Origin: an uncultured Allorhizobium sp.
GTDB taxonomy: Bacteria; Pseudomonadota; Alphaproteobacteria; Rhizobiales; Rhizobiaceae
Direction of reading: 5' to 3'
Length of the DNA: 64,000 nt
Assembly: GCA_958439205.1 (NCBI GenBank)
Contig: OY288189.1
Location: 3,363,001-3,427,000 of the forward strand
Part shown: positions 46,851 to 57,905 of the stretch, piece by piece
Layout: each line of letters begins with the position of its first letter
Numbering within the stretch: position 1 is the first letter of the stretch
The notes under the pieces: model-generated
Told to the model about the DNA's origin: nothing
Seen by the model: the letters and a program-made list of their open reading frames with translations, nothing else
The model's database searches: none
Program-made: the position numbers and the translations under genes

Positions 46851-48443
46851 TCAGGCGGCCCGGCGGGTCGCGTAGCCTGTCTTCGAACCGACCTGAAACT
46901 GGGCCATCAGCTGATCGAGTGTCGTTGCCTCCTGCACGAGTTGCTGAATGGCAGCGCTTGATTCTTCGACCATCGCCGCATTCTGCTGGGTGTCCCGATC
47001 GATCTGGCCAATGGCTGAATCGATTTCGGCAAGCCCTTGTGCCTGGCTCTTGGCACCATCGATGATCTTGCAGATCTCGCGGCTGATCGCCTGAACTTCG
47101 GTCGAAATCGTGCTCAGGGCCTCGCCTGCCTGGTCGACCAGCGACACACCGTGGCGAACTTCTTCGCCTGAGGTGTTGATCAGGGCCTTGATCTCCTTCG
47201 CCGCATTGGCCGAGCGCTGCGCAAGTTCGCGAACCTCCTGGGCGACGACTGCGAAGCCCTTGCCGGCCTCACCGGCGCGTGCCGCCTCGACGCCAGCATT
47301 GAGCGCCAGCAGGTTTGTCTGGAAGGCAATCTCGTCGATGACCCCGATGATGTTGGAAATCGACTGCGACGACTGCTCGATGCGGCTCATGGCGGAGACG
47401 GCATCGGTTACGATCGTGCCGGAGCGCTCGGCACCGGTTCTCGCCTGATTGACCAGCTTGCCGACCGAGTCTGCGACGGATGCCGTATCCTTGACCGTCG
47501 ACATGACGCTGGACAGGGCGCTCGCGGTTTCCTCAACCGAGACGGCCTGACGTTCGCTTCGGGCGGAGAGGTCGTTGTTGGCCTGGCCGATCTGACCCGT
47601 GCCATTCCGGAGCACCGAGGCAACCTGGCCCACTTGGGACACGACGACTTCGAGCTTCTGAACAGACGCGTTGAAGGAGGTCCGCAATTCATCGAGGGGG
47701 CCGGAGAAGGCAGTGTCGATGCGGCAGGACAGATCGCCATCCGCGAGCTTCTGCAAGGACTTTGCAAGCTCGGCCACGGCAAAATCAACGGCGTCGGCTT
47801 CCCGCGCCTTTTCTGCCTCCCGCTTGCGACGTTCAGCATCGGCGGCAGCATCGGTGCGTCTGGCGTGATCGGCCATCTCAACGGCCTCACGCTCGGCGGC
47901 AACGGCTTCGGCCACGGACTTGTCGGAGACATCGAATGCCTTGACGACCGCCGAGGTCAGGGCGATCAGGACGATGCTCTGCACGATCAGCACGACCGCA
48001 TGCAGGACGACGCGCGAGAAGTCGGAATCTCCCGGGAAGACCGCAAGGGGCATCGCGACATAGAGCAGCAGATGGTGGACCGCGACGAGTGCCGCGTAAC
48101 CGATGATGGCACGCCAGTCGATCCAGGCGGCGCAGATCGCAAGGCTTGCGAAGAAGTACATATGCAGGTCGATCTGCAGCGGCGAACCCTGGAATGCGAA
48201 GACCAGGATGGCCACGGTTGCCGCATTGGCCATGGAGGTGACCATGCGGGTGGTCGCGCCTGTGCGATCCTGTGCCCATAGCAAGGTGGCCGGCACCAGC
48301 AGGACGAGAGTCGCCAGGATCATCATCCAATCGGCGCCCTCCTCGCGCACGAGGTTGCGGATCAAGATCAAGGCAAAGTTGATCCAGAGCAGTCCGACGA
48401 TGCCGTAGGAGACCCTGTCTCTGAGCTTCTTCAGTTCATTCAT
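46851..48443 (-). CDS. Methyl-accepting chemotaxis protein with multi-TM N terminus
   Basis: 530 residues. The N-terminal 180 residues form about six membrane segments including [18 protein letters not shown] and [15 protein letters not shown], with several His that could bind a metal or cofactor. A HAMP-like helix pair (around residues 230-290) leads to the signalling hairpin ([20 protein letters not shown], then VRELAQRS). There is no C-terminal CheR pentapeptide. ATG 48443 overlaps the stop of a 99-residue membrane protein by 4 bases, so the two are coupled and may form one receptor unit. Confidence 0.88.
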   Translation of the reverse strand: MNELKKLRDRVSYGIVGLLWINFALILIRNLVREEGADWMMILATLVLLVPATLLWAQDRTGATTRMVTSMANAATVAILVFAFQGSPLQIDLHMYFFASLAICAAWIDWRAIIGYAALVAVHHLLLYVAMPLAVFPGDSDFSRVVLHAVVLIVQSIVLIALTSAVVKAFDVSDKSVAEAVAAEREAVEMADHARRTDAAADAERRKREAEKAREADAVDFAVAELAKSLQKLADGDLSCRIDTAFSGPLDELRTSFNASVQKLEVVVSQVGQVASVLRNGTGQIGQANNDLSARSERQAVSVEETASALSSVMSTVKDTASVADSVGKLVNQARTGAERSGTIVTDAVSAMSRIEQSSQSISNIIGVIDEIAFQTNLLALNAGVEAARAGEAGKGFAVVAQEVRELAQRSANAAKEIKALINTSGEEVRHGVSLVDQAGEALSTISTEVQAISREICKIIDGAKSQAQGLAEIDSAIGQIDRDTQQNAAMVEESSAAIQQLVQEATTLDQLMAQFQVGSKTGYATRRAA

Positions 48444-48739
48444 GTGTTCATTCCTTGCAGGCAACCGAGTGCCAGATCATGGTTGATGACGAGCAAAGCG
48501 CCCGCATCGAGTAGCCGCTCCGGAAAATCCGGAGCCTGCGAATAAGCGACCGACATCCAGGGGACGCTTCCAGCCCAGACGAAAGCGCCGTCTGCCCGGT
48601 CGATGACGGCCATCGAACCCGCCGCATGGGCAGCCGGTGAAGTTACGACGAGCACGAAGGGGCCGGACGGCCTTGCCGCGATAACAGCGACAACGGCAAC
48701 CGCCAGCGAGAAGTAGACAGCGGGAATAAGGGACTTCAT
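48440..48739 (-). CDS. Small membrane protein coupled to the chemoreceptor
   Basis: 99 residues with one N-terminal hydrophobic segment ([16 protein letters not shown], residues 7-22), then a soluble part rich in Ala, Val and Trp ([15 protein letters not shown]). It could be a secreted or anchored ligand-binding partner. Its TGA overlaps the chemoreceptor ATG (ATGA). No homology is recognised. Confidence 0.65.
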   Translation of the reverse strand: MKSLIPAVYFSLAVAVVAVIAARPSGPFVLVVTSPAAHAAGSMAVIDRADGAFVWAGSVPWMSVAYSQAPDFPERLLDAGALLVINHDLALGCLQGMNT

Positions 48740-49011
48740 GGTGCCTACGGATGTTCGCCGGTCGAGTGCTCAAGACGCTTTTGACCGGCATGCTCTGAGA
48801 ACATGATTTAAAACATATACATCTCTAAATAATAATTAACTGAAGGGCAGAACCCCCTCATTCCTTAGGGGAATTCCGATTTGACAAAAGGCAAGGAAAA
48901 GCCCCTGAAGCACGTCTCTGCCTTAACCGTTTCGTATGTGATGCCGTGTTACGAGACCTGAATTCCGTGGGAATAGTTCCGGCTTCCCGCAGGTAAAGCG
49001 CAACTCATCGC

Positions 49012-50052
49012 ATGATCAGGACGGTTTTGATGAGCGGACTTCCAGATGATCTCCAGAAGATCACAGTCTTCATGCTGAAGCATCAGATCGCCGGGCTCCC
49101 CCGCAACTTCGAACTTGTCCATGAAGCCTTTACCGGCGGCAATTCGGATCTTGCGCGCGAGCTTGCAGCCCTTGGTGCCCGCCCGACGCAATCGGCGCTC
49201 GATCAGCTCGGCCTCAAGCATCGGCTTGCCGGGCACTGCGGTGTCTCCGCAGAGCGCCTGCAGGACGAAACGCTGAAGACGCTGACGCGGCTGAGCGACC
49301 AGCTGTCACTCGGCCTGACACAGAAGCGGGCCTTCACGAACTCGGTGGAAGGCGTCATCCGCTCGATCCGCGAGGATGTCAGTGTCGGTATCGACCAGTT
49401 GCTGGGCGAGCTGGATCTGCTCTCCTCGATTGCCAGAGACATGATCAAGGCGGAAACCGCGCTCTCCTCCGATGTGGCCGAGGGGCTGGACAGCCTGAAT
49501 GCTGCAGACCGCGCCATTCGCGCGGCGCAGGCTGCGATGAAGCGCGATCATCTGACGGGGCTTGCGAACCGCATCAGCCTCTTCCAGACACTGGAGGAGG
49601 CCCATTCGGCCGCCTCGGCGGCCAAGCCGAGCGCGCTCGTGCTGATCGAAATCCTCGACCTTCCCGGTCTGCAGCACCAGTATGGCGACGAGGCCGTGAG
49701 CAAGCTCATCAAGGGACTGGCCGGCATCTTCCGCAAGGCGATCAAGAAGCACGACTTCATCGCCCGCATCGAGGCCGATACCTTTGCCTTCGTCTTCGAT
49801 GGCATCAATGCCGACGAGGCACACATCATCGCCGAACGGCTGTTCACGACGGCGGAAAACAATCTCGTCTTCGCGTCCGAGACCTCGCCGGGGGTCGGCG
49901 GACTGCCGCTCGCGATCGGTCACGCCATGGCGCATGAAGCTGCGGATCCGACAAGCTGGCTCGCCATTGCCAAGACTGCCACGATACTGGCCCGACAAAA
50001 CCCGCGTCAGCCGATCATCGGCTACAAGCCCGGGCAGCGCCAGGTCGCCTGA
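49012..50052 (+). CDS. Degenerate GGDEF-domain protein
   Basis: 346 residues, cytoplasmic. The N half (1-165) is helical with a possible coiled coil before the GGDEF fold, which begins at DHLTGLANR (179-187). The active-site loop that should read GG(D/E)EF is EADTF (254-258), and the upstream metal-binding Asp appears as Glu in LIEILD. Catalysis of c-di-GMP synthesis is therefore unlikely; it may bind GTP or c-di-GMP or act as a partner protein. It lies divergent from the small membrane protein-MCP pair (272-bp gap), pointing to a link with motility. Confidence 0.82.
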   Translation: MIRTVLMSGLPDDLQKITVFMLKHQIAGLPRNFELVHEAFTGGNSDLARELAALGARPTQSALDQLGLKHRLAGHCGVSAERLQDETLKTLTRLSDQLSLGLTQKRAFTNSVEGVIRSIREDVSVGIDQLLGELDLLSSIARDMIKAETALSSDVAEGLDSLNAADRAIRAAQAAMKRDHLTGLANRISLFQTLEEAHSAASAAKPSALVLIEILDLPGLQHQYGDEAVSKLIKGLAGIFRKAIKKHDFIARIEADTFAFVFDGINADEAHIIAERLFTTAENNLVFASETSPGVGGLPLAIGHAMAHEAADPTSWLAIAKTATILARQNPRQPIIGYKPGQRQVA

Positions 50053-50129
50053 CGAGATCGCCTGACAGGCCCGACCGGGCACCCTCGCCCGCTTGCCTTT
50101 GGCCGTGACATCGGCCAAAAGCCAGAACC

Positions 50130-52019
50130 ATGATCACGATCAACGATATCTCCGCCCGCATCGCAGGCCGCCTGCTTATCGACCACGCCAGCGTCGCGCT
50201 CCCGGCCGGCACCAAAGCTGGCCTTGTCGGCAAGAACGGCGCGGGCAAATCCACGCTGTTTCGCATCATCACGGGCGATCTGGCCTCCGAGAGCGGCAAT
50301 ATCTCGATCCCAAAGAACGCCCGCATCGGCCAGGTCGCGCAGGAAGCGCCGGGGACGGAAGACTCGCTGATCTCCATCGTGCTTGCCGCCGACAAGGAGC
50401 GCGCAGCGCTGCTTGCGGAAGCCGAGACCGCAAGCGATCCGCACCGGATCGCTGAAATCCAGACAAGGCTGGCCGATATCGGCGCGCATTCGGCGGAAGC
50501 ACGCGCCGCAACAATCCTGTCGGGCCTCGGCTTCGACCACGAGGCGCAGCTGCGCCCCGCCTCCTCCTTTTCCGGCGGGTGGCGCATGCGCGTGGCGCTC
50601 GCTTCCGTGCTGTTTGCCGAGCCGGATCTGCTGTTGCTCGACGAGCCGACCAACTATCTCGACCTTGAAGGCACGCTGTGGCTCGAGGACTATGTGCGGC
50701 GTTATCCGCACACGGTCATCATCATCAGCCACGACCGGGATCTTCTGAACACCGCCGTCAACTCGATCATCCATCTCGACCAGCAGAAGCTCACGCTCTA
50801 TCGCGGCGGCTATGACAGCTTCGAGCGGCAGAAGGCCGAGAACGACGAATTGCAGATGAAGGCTAAGGCGAAGAACGACGCCGCCCGAAAACATCTGCAG
50901 AGCTTCATCGACCGCTTCCGCGCCAAGGCAACTAAGGCCAAGCAGGCCCAGAGCCGCATCAAGGCGCTGGAACGCATGGGCACGGTCGCCGCCGTCATCG
51001 AGGACCATGTTCATCCGATCACCTTCCCGAAGCCCGAAAAGCAGCCGGCCTCGCCGATCGTTGCGATCTCTGGCGGTGTCGTTGGCTACGAGCCGGGTAA
51101 GGCGATCCTGAAGAACCTCAACCTGCGCATCGACAATGACGACCGCATCGCGCTGCTCGGTTCGAACGGTAACGGCAAGTCGACCTTCGCCAAGTTCATC
51201 TCCGGACGACTGGAAGCCCAGGGTGGCCAGCTCAAGACCGCGTCGAGCCTGAAGATCGGCTTCTTCGCCCAGCACCAGCTCGACGACCTGATCCCGAATG
51301 AAAGCCCGGTTGCGCATGTGCGCCGGCTGATGCCGCTGGAGCCGGAAGCCAAGGTGCGTGCACGCGTCGCACAAATGGGGCTTGCGACGGAAAAGATGGA
51401 GACGGCCGCCAAGGATCTCTCGGGTGGCGAAAAGGCGCGTCTGCTGATGGGGCTTGCGGCCTTCCACGCGCCGAACCTCCTGATCCTCGACGAACCGACG
51501 AACCACCTGGATATCGACAGCCGCAAGGCTCTGATCGAGGCACTCAACGACTACGAAGGCGCCGTCATCCTGATCAGCCACGATCGCCACCTGATCGAGG
51601 CAACCGTCGACCGGCTCTGGCTGGTCAACAACGGCACCGTCACCAGCTTCGACGGTGATATGGAAGAGTATCGCTCGCTCATCATCGCCTCGGGCAAGAA
51701 GCCGGTCGAGAAAGACAAGGGCGACAACGCTGCCGATACGGTCAACAAGGCCGAGCAGCGCAAGGCTGCGGCCGACAAGCGCGCAAGTCTTGCGCCACTC
51801 AAGAAGAAGATCAACGAAGTCGAGGCTTTGACGAAGAAGCTGGAGACTTTGATTCAGGCGCTCGACAAGGAGTTGGCCGATCCGGCTCTTTACGAGAAGG
51901 CGCCAGCCAAGGCGGCTGAAAAGGCCAAGCAGCGTGGGGAAGCGGCTGCCAAGCTTTCCGCTGCGGAGGAGCAGTGGCTGGAGCTGTCCGCCGAGTATGA
52001 AGAGGGCATGGCCGGCTGA
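50130..52019 (+). CDS. ABC-F ATPase (Uup/EttA-type translation factor)
   Basis: 629 residues with two ATPase cassettes and no membrane part. The first has Walker A VGKNGAGKST and signature FSGGWRMRVALA, the second GSNGNGKST and LSGGEKARLLMG, each with a Walker B (LLLLDEPTNYLD; LLILDEPTNHLD). A linker rich in Lys and Glu joins them, and a C-terminal coiled coil (about 545-629) resembles Uup. ABC-F proteins act on ribosomes to resolve stalled or difficult states. The start is ATG 50130, 77 bases after the GGDEF-like gene. Confidence 0.93.
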   Translation: MITINDISARIAGRLLIDHASVALPAGTKAGLVGKNGAGKSTLFRIITGDLASESGNISIPKNARIGQVAQEAPGTEDSLISIVLAADKERAALLAEAETASDPHRIAEIQTRLADIGAHSAEARAATILSGLGFDHEAQLRPASSFSGGWRMRVALASVLFAEPDLLLLDEPTNYLDLEGTLWLEDYVRRYPHTVIIISHDRDLLNTAVNSIIHLDQQKLTLYRGGYDSFERQKAENDELQMKAKAKNDAARKHLQSFIDRFRAKATKAKQAQSRIKALERMGTVAAVIEDHVHPITFPKPEKQPASPIVAISGGVVGYEPGKAILKNLNLRIDNDDRIALLGSNGNGKSTFAKFISGRLEAQGGQLKTASSLKIGFFAQHQLDDLIPNESPVAHVRRLMPLEPEAKVRARVAQMGLATEKMETAAKDLSGGEKARLLMGLAAFHAPNLLILDEPTNHLDIDSRKALIEALNDYEGAVILISHDRHLIEATVDRLWLVNNGTVTSFDGDMEEYRSLIIASGKKPVEKDKGDNAADTVNKAEQRKAAADKRASLAPLKKKINEVEALTKKLETLIQALDKELADPALYEKAPAKAAEKAKQRGEAAAKLSAAEEQWLELSAEYEEGMAG

Positions 52020-52461
52020 CCCGCCGGCCTTACCCTCTCTGCAACCTGAAGCAGTTTATTCCCTCATACGACGTAGCCACCTGTTAGGCGGCCGAATTTG
52101 ATTATCATCCATAGCAATCCTATGGTTCTCACTGATATTTCAAATCAGAAAATCGTGATATTGCGCAACTCCGGCGCGAATTTTAGTAAACTTTTAAATC
52201 CCTGACCACATCATTTCCGCGAGTTAGGTCAGCCTACTTCAATCCACAGTGCATTTCGTACACATCGTTGTCCTTCCGGCACGATGCCTGAGCGCAACCC
52301 GCTTTTCTCAACCCCGACAGCATGCTGTTGCAGGGCACGGCGAAGCTTCGCGCGGATCGAGATGCATGCCTGATGAGCGCCTCGGTGATGCAACCGGGGC
52401 TTCCCCTCCCCGCGAGACCTGCCATGACGGCACGGTCCCGGAGCGAACGGAAAGCTGCGGA
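52020..52461. other. 442-bp intergenic region before the second chemoreceptor gene
   Basis: The first 200 bases are AT-rich and contain the dyad CCATAG-CAATC-CTATGG (52109-52125) and CTGAT...ATCAG. The second part is GC-rich and in frame with the chemoreceptor but has no recognisable protein sequence. It is probably a long leader with a promoter in the AT-rich part. Confidence 0.5.
52109..52125. promoter_or_regulatory. 6-bp dyad upstream of the chemoreceptor gene
   Basis: CCATAG-CAATC-CTATGG, perfect 6-bp arms. Could be a regulator site; it lies 337 bases before the ATG. Confidence 0.25.
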
Positions 52462-54417
52462 ATGTCGACGAAACCCTTGTCCATCAAAGCCTCGCTGCTC
52501 GGGGCCTTCATGCTTCTGCTTGCCCTTCTCGTCGTCCAGGGAGGCTTTGCCCTCTGGTCGATGAACGGTGTCTTTTCCAATGTCCAGCGACTGGCCCAAG
52601 GCTCGGTACCGGTTGTTGACATCACCAATCGCCTGAACATTTCCATCGCCAATCTGCGGGCTCTGCAGACGCGGCATATTCTGAGCTCGACCCCGGAGAC
52701 GCTTGCGTCCGCCGACGCGGCTGTTGCCAAAGAAGTCGACAAGCTGAAGGACCGTATGGCGCGCTATGAAGCCATGATCACGCTTCCTGAGGAAAGGCCC
52801 GCTTTCGAAGGGTTCAAGGCCAGCGCCGAGCGCTATCTTGCGGCCGGTGAACGGATGATCGAGCTTTCGCGCAGTGGCGACAAGACCGCCGCCGCCGCAT
52901 TGCTGACGGGAGAAATGGTCGTCGCCTATGACGAGATGGACGGCTACGCGGACACCTTCCGCGATGCCAATGTCGATGCGGCTGCCGCGATGTTCGAAGA
53001 AAGCGCCAGCAACTTCCGCCTGTCGCTTCTGAGCAATGCCGGTGTTCTGGTGGTCGGCGCATTGGCGGGCATTGCCGCCATGCTGTTCGTCGCCCGCGAC
53101 GTGACGAAGCCGATCGAGCGCATGACCCGCGTCATGGGACGCCTCGCACGTGACGATTTCGATGTCGAGATCGCCTATCTCGCCCGCCAGAACGAAATCG
53201 GCGACATGGCCCGCGCCGTGGACGTCTTCAAGCAGAACGGTTTGCGGGTGCGGGAAATGAACGCCCAGGAACACCGCATGAAGCAGCGTTGCGACGAGTT
53301 GCAGGAAAGCATCGGCCAGGTCTGTGCCGCAGCCATTGCCGGCGACTTCACCCAGCGGATCGACCGGGACTTCGAGTTTCCCGATCTCAATGCTTTCGCG
53401 ACATCGATGAATGAACTCGTCCGGTCGATCGATGCCGGGCTTGCCGAGACGCGCCGTGTCATTGCCGGCCTCTCCGAAGGCGATCTGACCGATGCCATGC
53501 GCGGCGAATTCAACGGCGCCTTTGCGGAACTCCAAGGCAATGTGAATGGCACCATGCAGGTGCTCAGAACAGTGGTCGCAGAGGTTCGCACCTCGATCGA
53601 CCAGATCCGCTCGGGATCGGGCGAGCTTCGCTTCGCATCCGACGATCTCGCCAAACGGACCGAGCAACAGGCAGCGGCACTCGAAGAGACCTCCTCGGCG
53701 CTCGAAGAGATCACGGCTGCCGTCCGCCAGTCCACAGACACGGCCCTCCAGGCCACCCGCATGGTCGACGAAGCGCGCCGGAGCACGGAAGAATCGAGTT
53801 CCGTCGTGGGTGATGCCGTGGCCGCCATGGGCCGCATCGAGCAGGCATCCGGCGAGATTGGCCAGATCATCAATGTAATCGACGAGATCGCCTTCCAGAC
53901 CAACCTTCTGGCGCTCAATGCGGGTGTCGAAGCAGCCCGCGCCGGCGAGGCCGGCAAGGGGTTTGCGGTCGTGGCACAGGAAGTGCGCGAGCTTGCACAG
54001 AGGTCAGCAGGAGCTGCGAAAGACATCAAGTCGCTGATTACCAAATCCGGAGAGGAAGTCGGCATTGGCGTGCGGCTGGTCACGGCAACCGGGGATGCGC
54101 TTTCCCGCATCCGTGATCACGTGGTGCATATCAACCAGTCCGTTCACCAGATCGCTTCCGCGGCCAAGGAACAGTCGCACAAGCTGCAGGAGGTCAATAC
54201 CGCCGTCGGCCAGATGGATCAGTTCACTCAGCGGAACGCCGCGATGGTGGAAGAGACGACGGCGAGCACCAACCGGTTGGCGGACGATGCGGTGAACCTT
54301 TCGCGCCTGATCGGGCACTTCAAGATCGATCCGGCCGCCAACAGAGGACGGACATCCATGTCCGTGGCGAATGACAGTGGGGGTACGATGCCGAGACGAA
54401 CGGCCGGGGTGCGCTGA
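52462..54417 (+). CDS. Methyl-accepting chemotaxis protein
   Basis: 651 residues. First membrane helix about 11-35, periplasmic helical sensor about 36-195, second helix about 203-223, a HAMP domain beginning [15 protein letters not shown], then a second HAMP-like region (about 290-400) and the signalling domain with [20 protein letters not shown] and VRELAQRSA. The sensor looks like a four-helix bundle; the ligand is unknown. ATG 52462 is chosen because 71 upstream codons in frame do not look like coding sequence. Confidence 0.9.
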   Translation: MSTKPLSIKASLLGAFMLLLALLVVQGGFALWSMNGVFSNVQRLAQGSVPVVDITNRLNISIANLRALQTRHILSSTPETLASADAAVAKEVDKLKDRMARYEAMITLPEERPAFEGFKASAERYLAAGERMIELSRSGDKTAAAALLTGEMVVAYDEMDGYADTFRDANVDAAAAMFEESASNFRLSLLSNAGVLVVGALAGIAAMLFVARDVTKPIERMTRVMGRLARDDFDVEIAYLARQNEIGDMARAVDVFKQNGLRVREMNAQEHRMKQRCDELQESIGQVCAAAIAGDFTQRIDRDFEFPDLNAFATSMNELVRSIDAGLAETRRVIAGLSEGDLTDAMRGEFNGAFAELQGNVNGTMQVLRTVVAEVRTSIDQIRSGSGELRFASDDLAKRTEQQAAALEETSSALEEITAAVRQSTDTALQATRMVDEARRSTEESSSVVGDAVAAMGRIEQASGEIGQIINVIDEIAFQTNLLALNAGVEAARAGEAGKGFAVVAQEVRELAQRSAGAAKDIKSLITKSGEEVGIGVRLVTATGDALSRIRDHVVHINQSVHQIASAAKEQSHKLQEVNTAVGQMDQFTQRNAAMVEETTASTNRLADDAVNLSRLIGHFKIDPAANRGRTSMSVANDSGGTMPRRTAGVR

Positions 54418-54454
54418 CCGGCCCGCTCCCTTCTTCCTAACCCCTCAAACGTCG

Positions 54455-54478
54455 AAGGGCCGCCTCAGGGCGGCCCTT
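54455..54478. terminator. Terminator between the chemoreceptor gene and holC
   Basis: 10-bp arms AAGGGCCGCC / GGCGGCCCTT with loop TCAG. Only short T tracts follow; it lies between convergent genes and could serve both. Confidence 0.75.
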
Positions 54479-54504
54479 ATGCCTTTTCCGAGACCTGCGA
54501 GGTT

Positions 54505-54954
54505 TCAGGCCTTCTTTTCCCAGCGACCTTCCGGGGACTGCTGCCAATAGGTCAGGTTGTGGCCCTGCGCCCTCAGCCGTTTCCACTGAGACCGGGCGCC
54601 CTCGAGCTGCTCCGTGTCGTAGCCATCGAAGACGAAGACGATGCGATCATAGGTCAGGTCCGCCGGCGGCTCGGCTCCGTCTACCAGAAAGCGCACGCTC
54701 GCCGCATTGCGGTTTTCCTGTTCGATCGTCAGCAGCACCGGTTGCCGGTCCGGCGACGCCCCTTCATCCGTTCCATGCGGGAGAAAGCTCTCGTCGCGGT
54801 ATGTCCAAAGATGGGCGTCGAGCGCGTCGCGCCGTTCGGCATCGCGGGTCTGCACCGCGACCTTCCAGCCGCGCTCGACGCTCTTCTCCAGCAACGGGGG
54901 CAGAGCGTCCTCCAGCTTCGATTCAGTCAGGTGGTAGAACAGGACTTCGGCCAT
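54505..54954 (-). CDS. holC: DNA polymerase III subunit chi
   Basis: 149 residues. Chi links the clamp loader to single-stranded DNA binding protein. Its N terminus MAEVLFYHLTESKLEDALP and the LLEKSVERGWKVAVQT segment match HolC; the C-terminal part ends in a basic, aromatic-rich stretch (NLTYWQQSPEGRWEKK). ATG 54954 follows GGAGCG; the much longer frame from 55236 is an artefact over pepA. It follows pepA on the minus strand by 20 bases, a common pairing. Confidence 0.9.
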   Translation of the reverse strand: MAEVLFYHLTESKLEDALPPLLEKSVERGWKVAVQTRDAERRDALDAHLWTYRDESFLPHGTDEGASPDRQPVLLTIEQENRNAASVRFLVDGAEPPADLTYDRIVFVFDGYDTEQLEGARSQWKRLRAQGHNLTYWQQSPEGRWEKKA

Positions 54955-54974
54955 CCGGCGCTCCGTCTCCAGGA

Positions 54975-56471
54975 TCACGATTCGTAATTGGCCCGCACCA
55001 ACTCGTCGAGCAGGCGAACGCCGTAGCCGGAGCCCCAGGACTGATTGATTTCGTCGTTCGGCGAGCCCATGGCCGTGCCGGCGATGTCGAGATGCGCCCA
55101 GGGCGTATCCTTGACGAAGCGCTTGAGGAACTGGGCGGCCGTGATCGAGCCCGCCAGACGGCCGCCGGTGTTCTTCATGTCGGCAAACTTGGAATCGATC
55201 ATCTTGTCGTATTCCTTGCCGAGCGGCATGCGCCACAAACGCTCATTGGTCACCTGACCTGCCGTGAGCAGCTTTTCCGAGAGCGTGTCGTCATTGGAGA
55301 AGAGACCGGCATGCTGGTTGCCGAGGGCAACCGTGATCGCGCCCGTGAGCGTGGCGAGGTTGATCATGAAGGCCGGCTCAAAGCGATCGTTGCAGTACCA
55401 GAGCGCGTCGCAGAGCACGAGGCGACCTTCCGCATCGGTGTTGATGACCTCGATGGTCTGGCCGGACATCGACGTCACGATGTCACCCGGACGCTGGGCA
55501 TTGCCGTCGGGCATGTTCTCGACGAGACCGAGGATGCCGATGGCATTCACCTTGGCCTTGCGGGCCGCGAGCACATGCATCAGGCCGGTAACGGCAGCAG
55601 CACCACCCATGTCACCCTTCATATCCTCCATGCCGCCAGCCGGCTTGATCGAGATGCCGCCGGTATCGAAGACAACGCCCTTGCCGACGAAGGCGACCGG
55701 CTTGTCCTTCGACTTGCCGCCCTTCCACTGCATCACCACGAGACGCGGTGGGCGCACCGAACCCTGGGCCACGCCGAGCAGCGCGCCCATGCCGAGCTTC
55801 TTCATTTCCTTTTCGGTGAGGATCTCTATCTCGACACCGAGCTTCTCCAATTCCTTGGCCTTGGCAGCGAATTCCAAGGGCCCAAGGACATTGGCCGGCT
55901 CGTTGACGAGGTCGCGTGCCAGGACCACGCCATCGGCAATGGCTTCGGCCTCGGCGAAGGCCTTCTTCGCACCGGAAGCCTCTGCGGTTACGATCGTGAC
56001 CTTGACGGACTTCTCGGCCTTCTCCTCCTCGTCATCCGCCTTCTTCTTCGTCTTGTAGGTATCAAACTTGTAGCTGCGCAGCAGCATACCAAGGGCGAAA
56101 TCGGCAGCGGCCTTAGGGGAAACGTCGATGCCCGGAGCATCAAGATAGACGACAACGTTCTCCGCCCCCTTGAGCGCGGCGGTCGCCGAGCCGCCCGCCT
56201 TCAGCCAGTCGTGGGCAACGAGACCATCCGGCTTGCCCATGCCGAGCACGACAAGACGATCCAGTTCAGACCCATGCGGCGCAACGATGTCGAGGGTTGA
56301 AAGGGCCTTGCCCTTGAACTTGCCGCCTTTCGCGGCACGGGCATAGACGCCCGCCGGGTCTGCCTCCATCACGCCCGCCGGCTGCTCCGCCCCGGACACC
56401 GCCAGCAGGATGGCGATGCCTCCGGTCGCAGGATGGGTCTTGGCAAAAGAGATGGCGAGTTTCAACGACAT
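54975..56471 (-). CDS. pepA: Leucyl aminopeptidase (M17)
   Basis: 498 residues. PepA removes N-terminal residues from peptides with two metal ions. The metal and catalytic segments [29 protein letters not shown] and [10 protein letters not shown] carry the conserved Lys, Asp, Glu and Arg. The ATG follows AAGGTG. It is the first gene of the pepA-holC pair and is divergent from the lptF operon. Confidence 0.95.
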   Translation of the reverse strand: MSLKLAISFAKTHPATGGIAILLAVSGAEQPAGVMEADPAGVYARAAKGGKFKGKALSTLDIVAPHGSELDRLVVLGMGKPDGLVAHDWLKAGGSATAALKGAENVVVYLDAPGIDVSPKAAADFALGMLLRSYKFDTYKTKKKADDEEEKAEKSVKVTIVTAEASGAKKAFAEAEAIADGVVLARDLVNEPANVLGPLEFAAKAKELEKLGVEIEILTEKEMKKLGMGALLGVAQGSVRPPRLVVMQWKGGKSKDKPVAFVGKGVVFDTGGISIKPAGGMEDMKGDMGGAAAVTGLMHVLAARKAKVNAIGILGLVENMPDGNAQRPGDIVTSMSGQTIEVINTDAEGRLVLCDALWYCNDRFEPAFMINLATLTGAITVALGNQHAGLFSNDDTLSEKLLTAGQVTNERLWRMPLGKEYDKMIDSKFADMKNTGGRLAGSITAAQFLKRFVKDTPWAHLDIAGTAMGSPNDEINQSWGSGYGVRLLDELVRANYES

Positions 56472-56738
56472 GAGGCACCTTGAATTGGCTTTGTGGGAGA
56501 TCTTGAGGGATCATGGTCTTTTCCCGAACGATGGCAAGAGTTTGACCAGACATTCCTGCCCCAATCCCCCGATTGCGGCTGCCGTCGTCGAGCGTGTCAG
56601 ATTTATCGCGGTGGGACAAAAAACGGCCTCAGGAAGCCGGGGAAAATACCATCCGCCGGTCGCCAAATCGCCGCAAGCGTCGTAGAGAAAGCCGATCCTC
56701 GGCGCGACGTCTGCGTGTCGCGCCTGCAAGGGAACCCT

Positions 56739-57905
56739 ATGAAGATACTCGAACAATACATTCTGCGACGGGTCGTCCTGATGTTTTTGACAGCGCTGCT
56801 CCCGGTGCTGGCGATCATCTGGACCACGCAGGTATTGCAGCGTATCAACCTGGTGACCGACAGCGGACAATCCGTGGGCTCCTTCATGGTGCTCGCCACG
56901 ATGATCCTGCCCACGATCGTTGCAACCGTGCTGCCCTTCGCGCTGGTCATCGGAATCACGCATACGCTGACAACGATGAACAATGATTCGGAGCTCGCCG
57001 TCATCGATGCGGCTGGCGCGCCGCGCTCCATCATCCAGCGCCCGCTGATCCTGCTTGCGGTCGGCCTCAGCTTCTTCTCCTTCATCATGATGGGCTTCGT
57101 TGAACCGGCCATGCGCGTCAACGTGCGCACGATGATCGCCACCGCCTATGCCGACCTCCTGTCATCTGTCATCGAGGAGAAGACGTTCCGCCAGATCGAG
57201 CCGGGGCTCTATGTCCAGATTTCCGAACGCCAGTCGGGCCGGACGATGAAGGGCCTGCTAGTTGCCGATTCCCGTGACCCGGCCTCTGAACTGATTTACT
57301 ACGCCCGCGAAGGGGCAGTGGACGAGAGCGGCAAATCGCTCGTCATGCAGGACGGCGAAGTGCAGCGTAAGGCGCCCAATGGCGACGTCACCGTCATCCG
57401 CTTCGACCGCTACGCCTTCGACCTTTCCGATCTCTCCGAAGAACGCGGCCAGGCCCGCTTTGGCGCGAAGGACCGCGATCTCTTCTACCTGATGGATCCG
57501 GACCCGCTGGATGAGCGCTACATCAGCAAGCCAAACGATTTCAGCGCGGAACTGCACCGCCGCGTGAGCGCGTCCTTCTTTCCGCTCGTCTTCGCGCTTC
57601 TGAGCCTGATGATGTGCGGCGATGCTCGCTCCCATCGCGAGGCGCGTCTGCACCCGATGGCATCGGCGCTGATCATGGCACTGACGGTGTTCTGGGCGTC
57701 CAACTATCTGACCTCGATTGCCGAGGCATCGACCGCGTTCATCCCGCTACTGTATCTCCTACCTCTGGCAACTGGCGGTGCTGCCGCCTTCATGCTGGCC
57801 ACGAACCGTAGTCCGAGACTGCCCAAGCCAATTTCAGCCCTTATCGAGAGCGCGATGGCCATGACCCAGAAGCGGCTTGGCGCAGGCACCGGAGGTGCTG
57901 CATGA
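56739..57905 (+). CDS. lptF: LPS export permease LptF
   Basis: 388 residues with six membrane helices around a large periplasmic beta-jellyroll (about 120-280). LptF and LptG form the inner-membrane channel of the Lpt machine that moves LPS to the outer membrane. Seen: RRVVLMFLTALLPVLAII, VIGITHTLTTMNNDSEL, DAAGAPRSIIQRPLILLAV and VEPAMRVNVRTM. ATG 56739 follows AAGGGAAC. lptG overlaps by 4 bases. Confidence 0.92.
   Translation: MKILEQYILRRVVLMFLTALLPVLAIIWTTQVLQRINLVTDSGQSVGSFMVLATMILPTIVATVLPFALVIGITHTLTTMNNDSELAVIDAAGAPRSIIQRPLILLAVGLSFFSFIMMGFVEPAMRVNVRTMIATAYADLLSSVIEEKTFRQIEPGLYVQISERQSGRTMKGLLVADSRDPASELIYYAREGAVDESGKSLVMQDGEVQRKAPNGDVTVIRFDRYAFDLSDLSEERGQARFGAKDRDLFYLMDPDPLDERYISKPNDFSAELHRRVSASFFPLVFALLSLMMCGDARSHREARLHPMASALIMALTVFWASNYLTSIAEASTAFIPLLYLLPLATGGAAAFMLATNRSPRLPKPISALIESAMAMTQKRLGAGTGGAA

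Noticed and set aside
54955..55236. 94-codon extension of holC over pepA
   Set aside because: The added residues are Arg/His-rich antisense-like sequence. The HolC N terminus and a ribosome site are at 54954.
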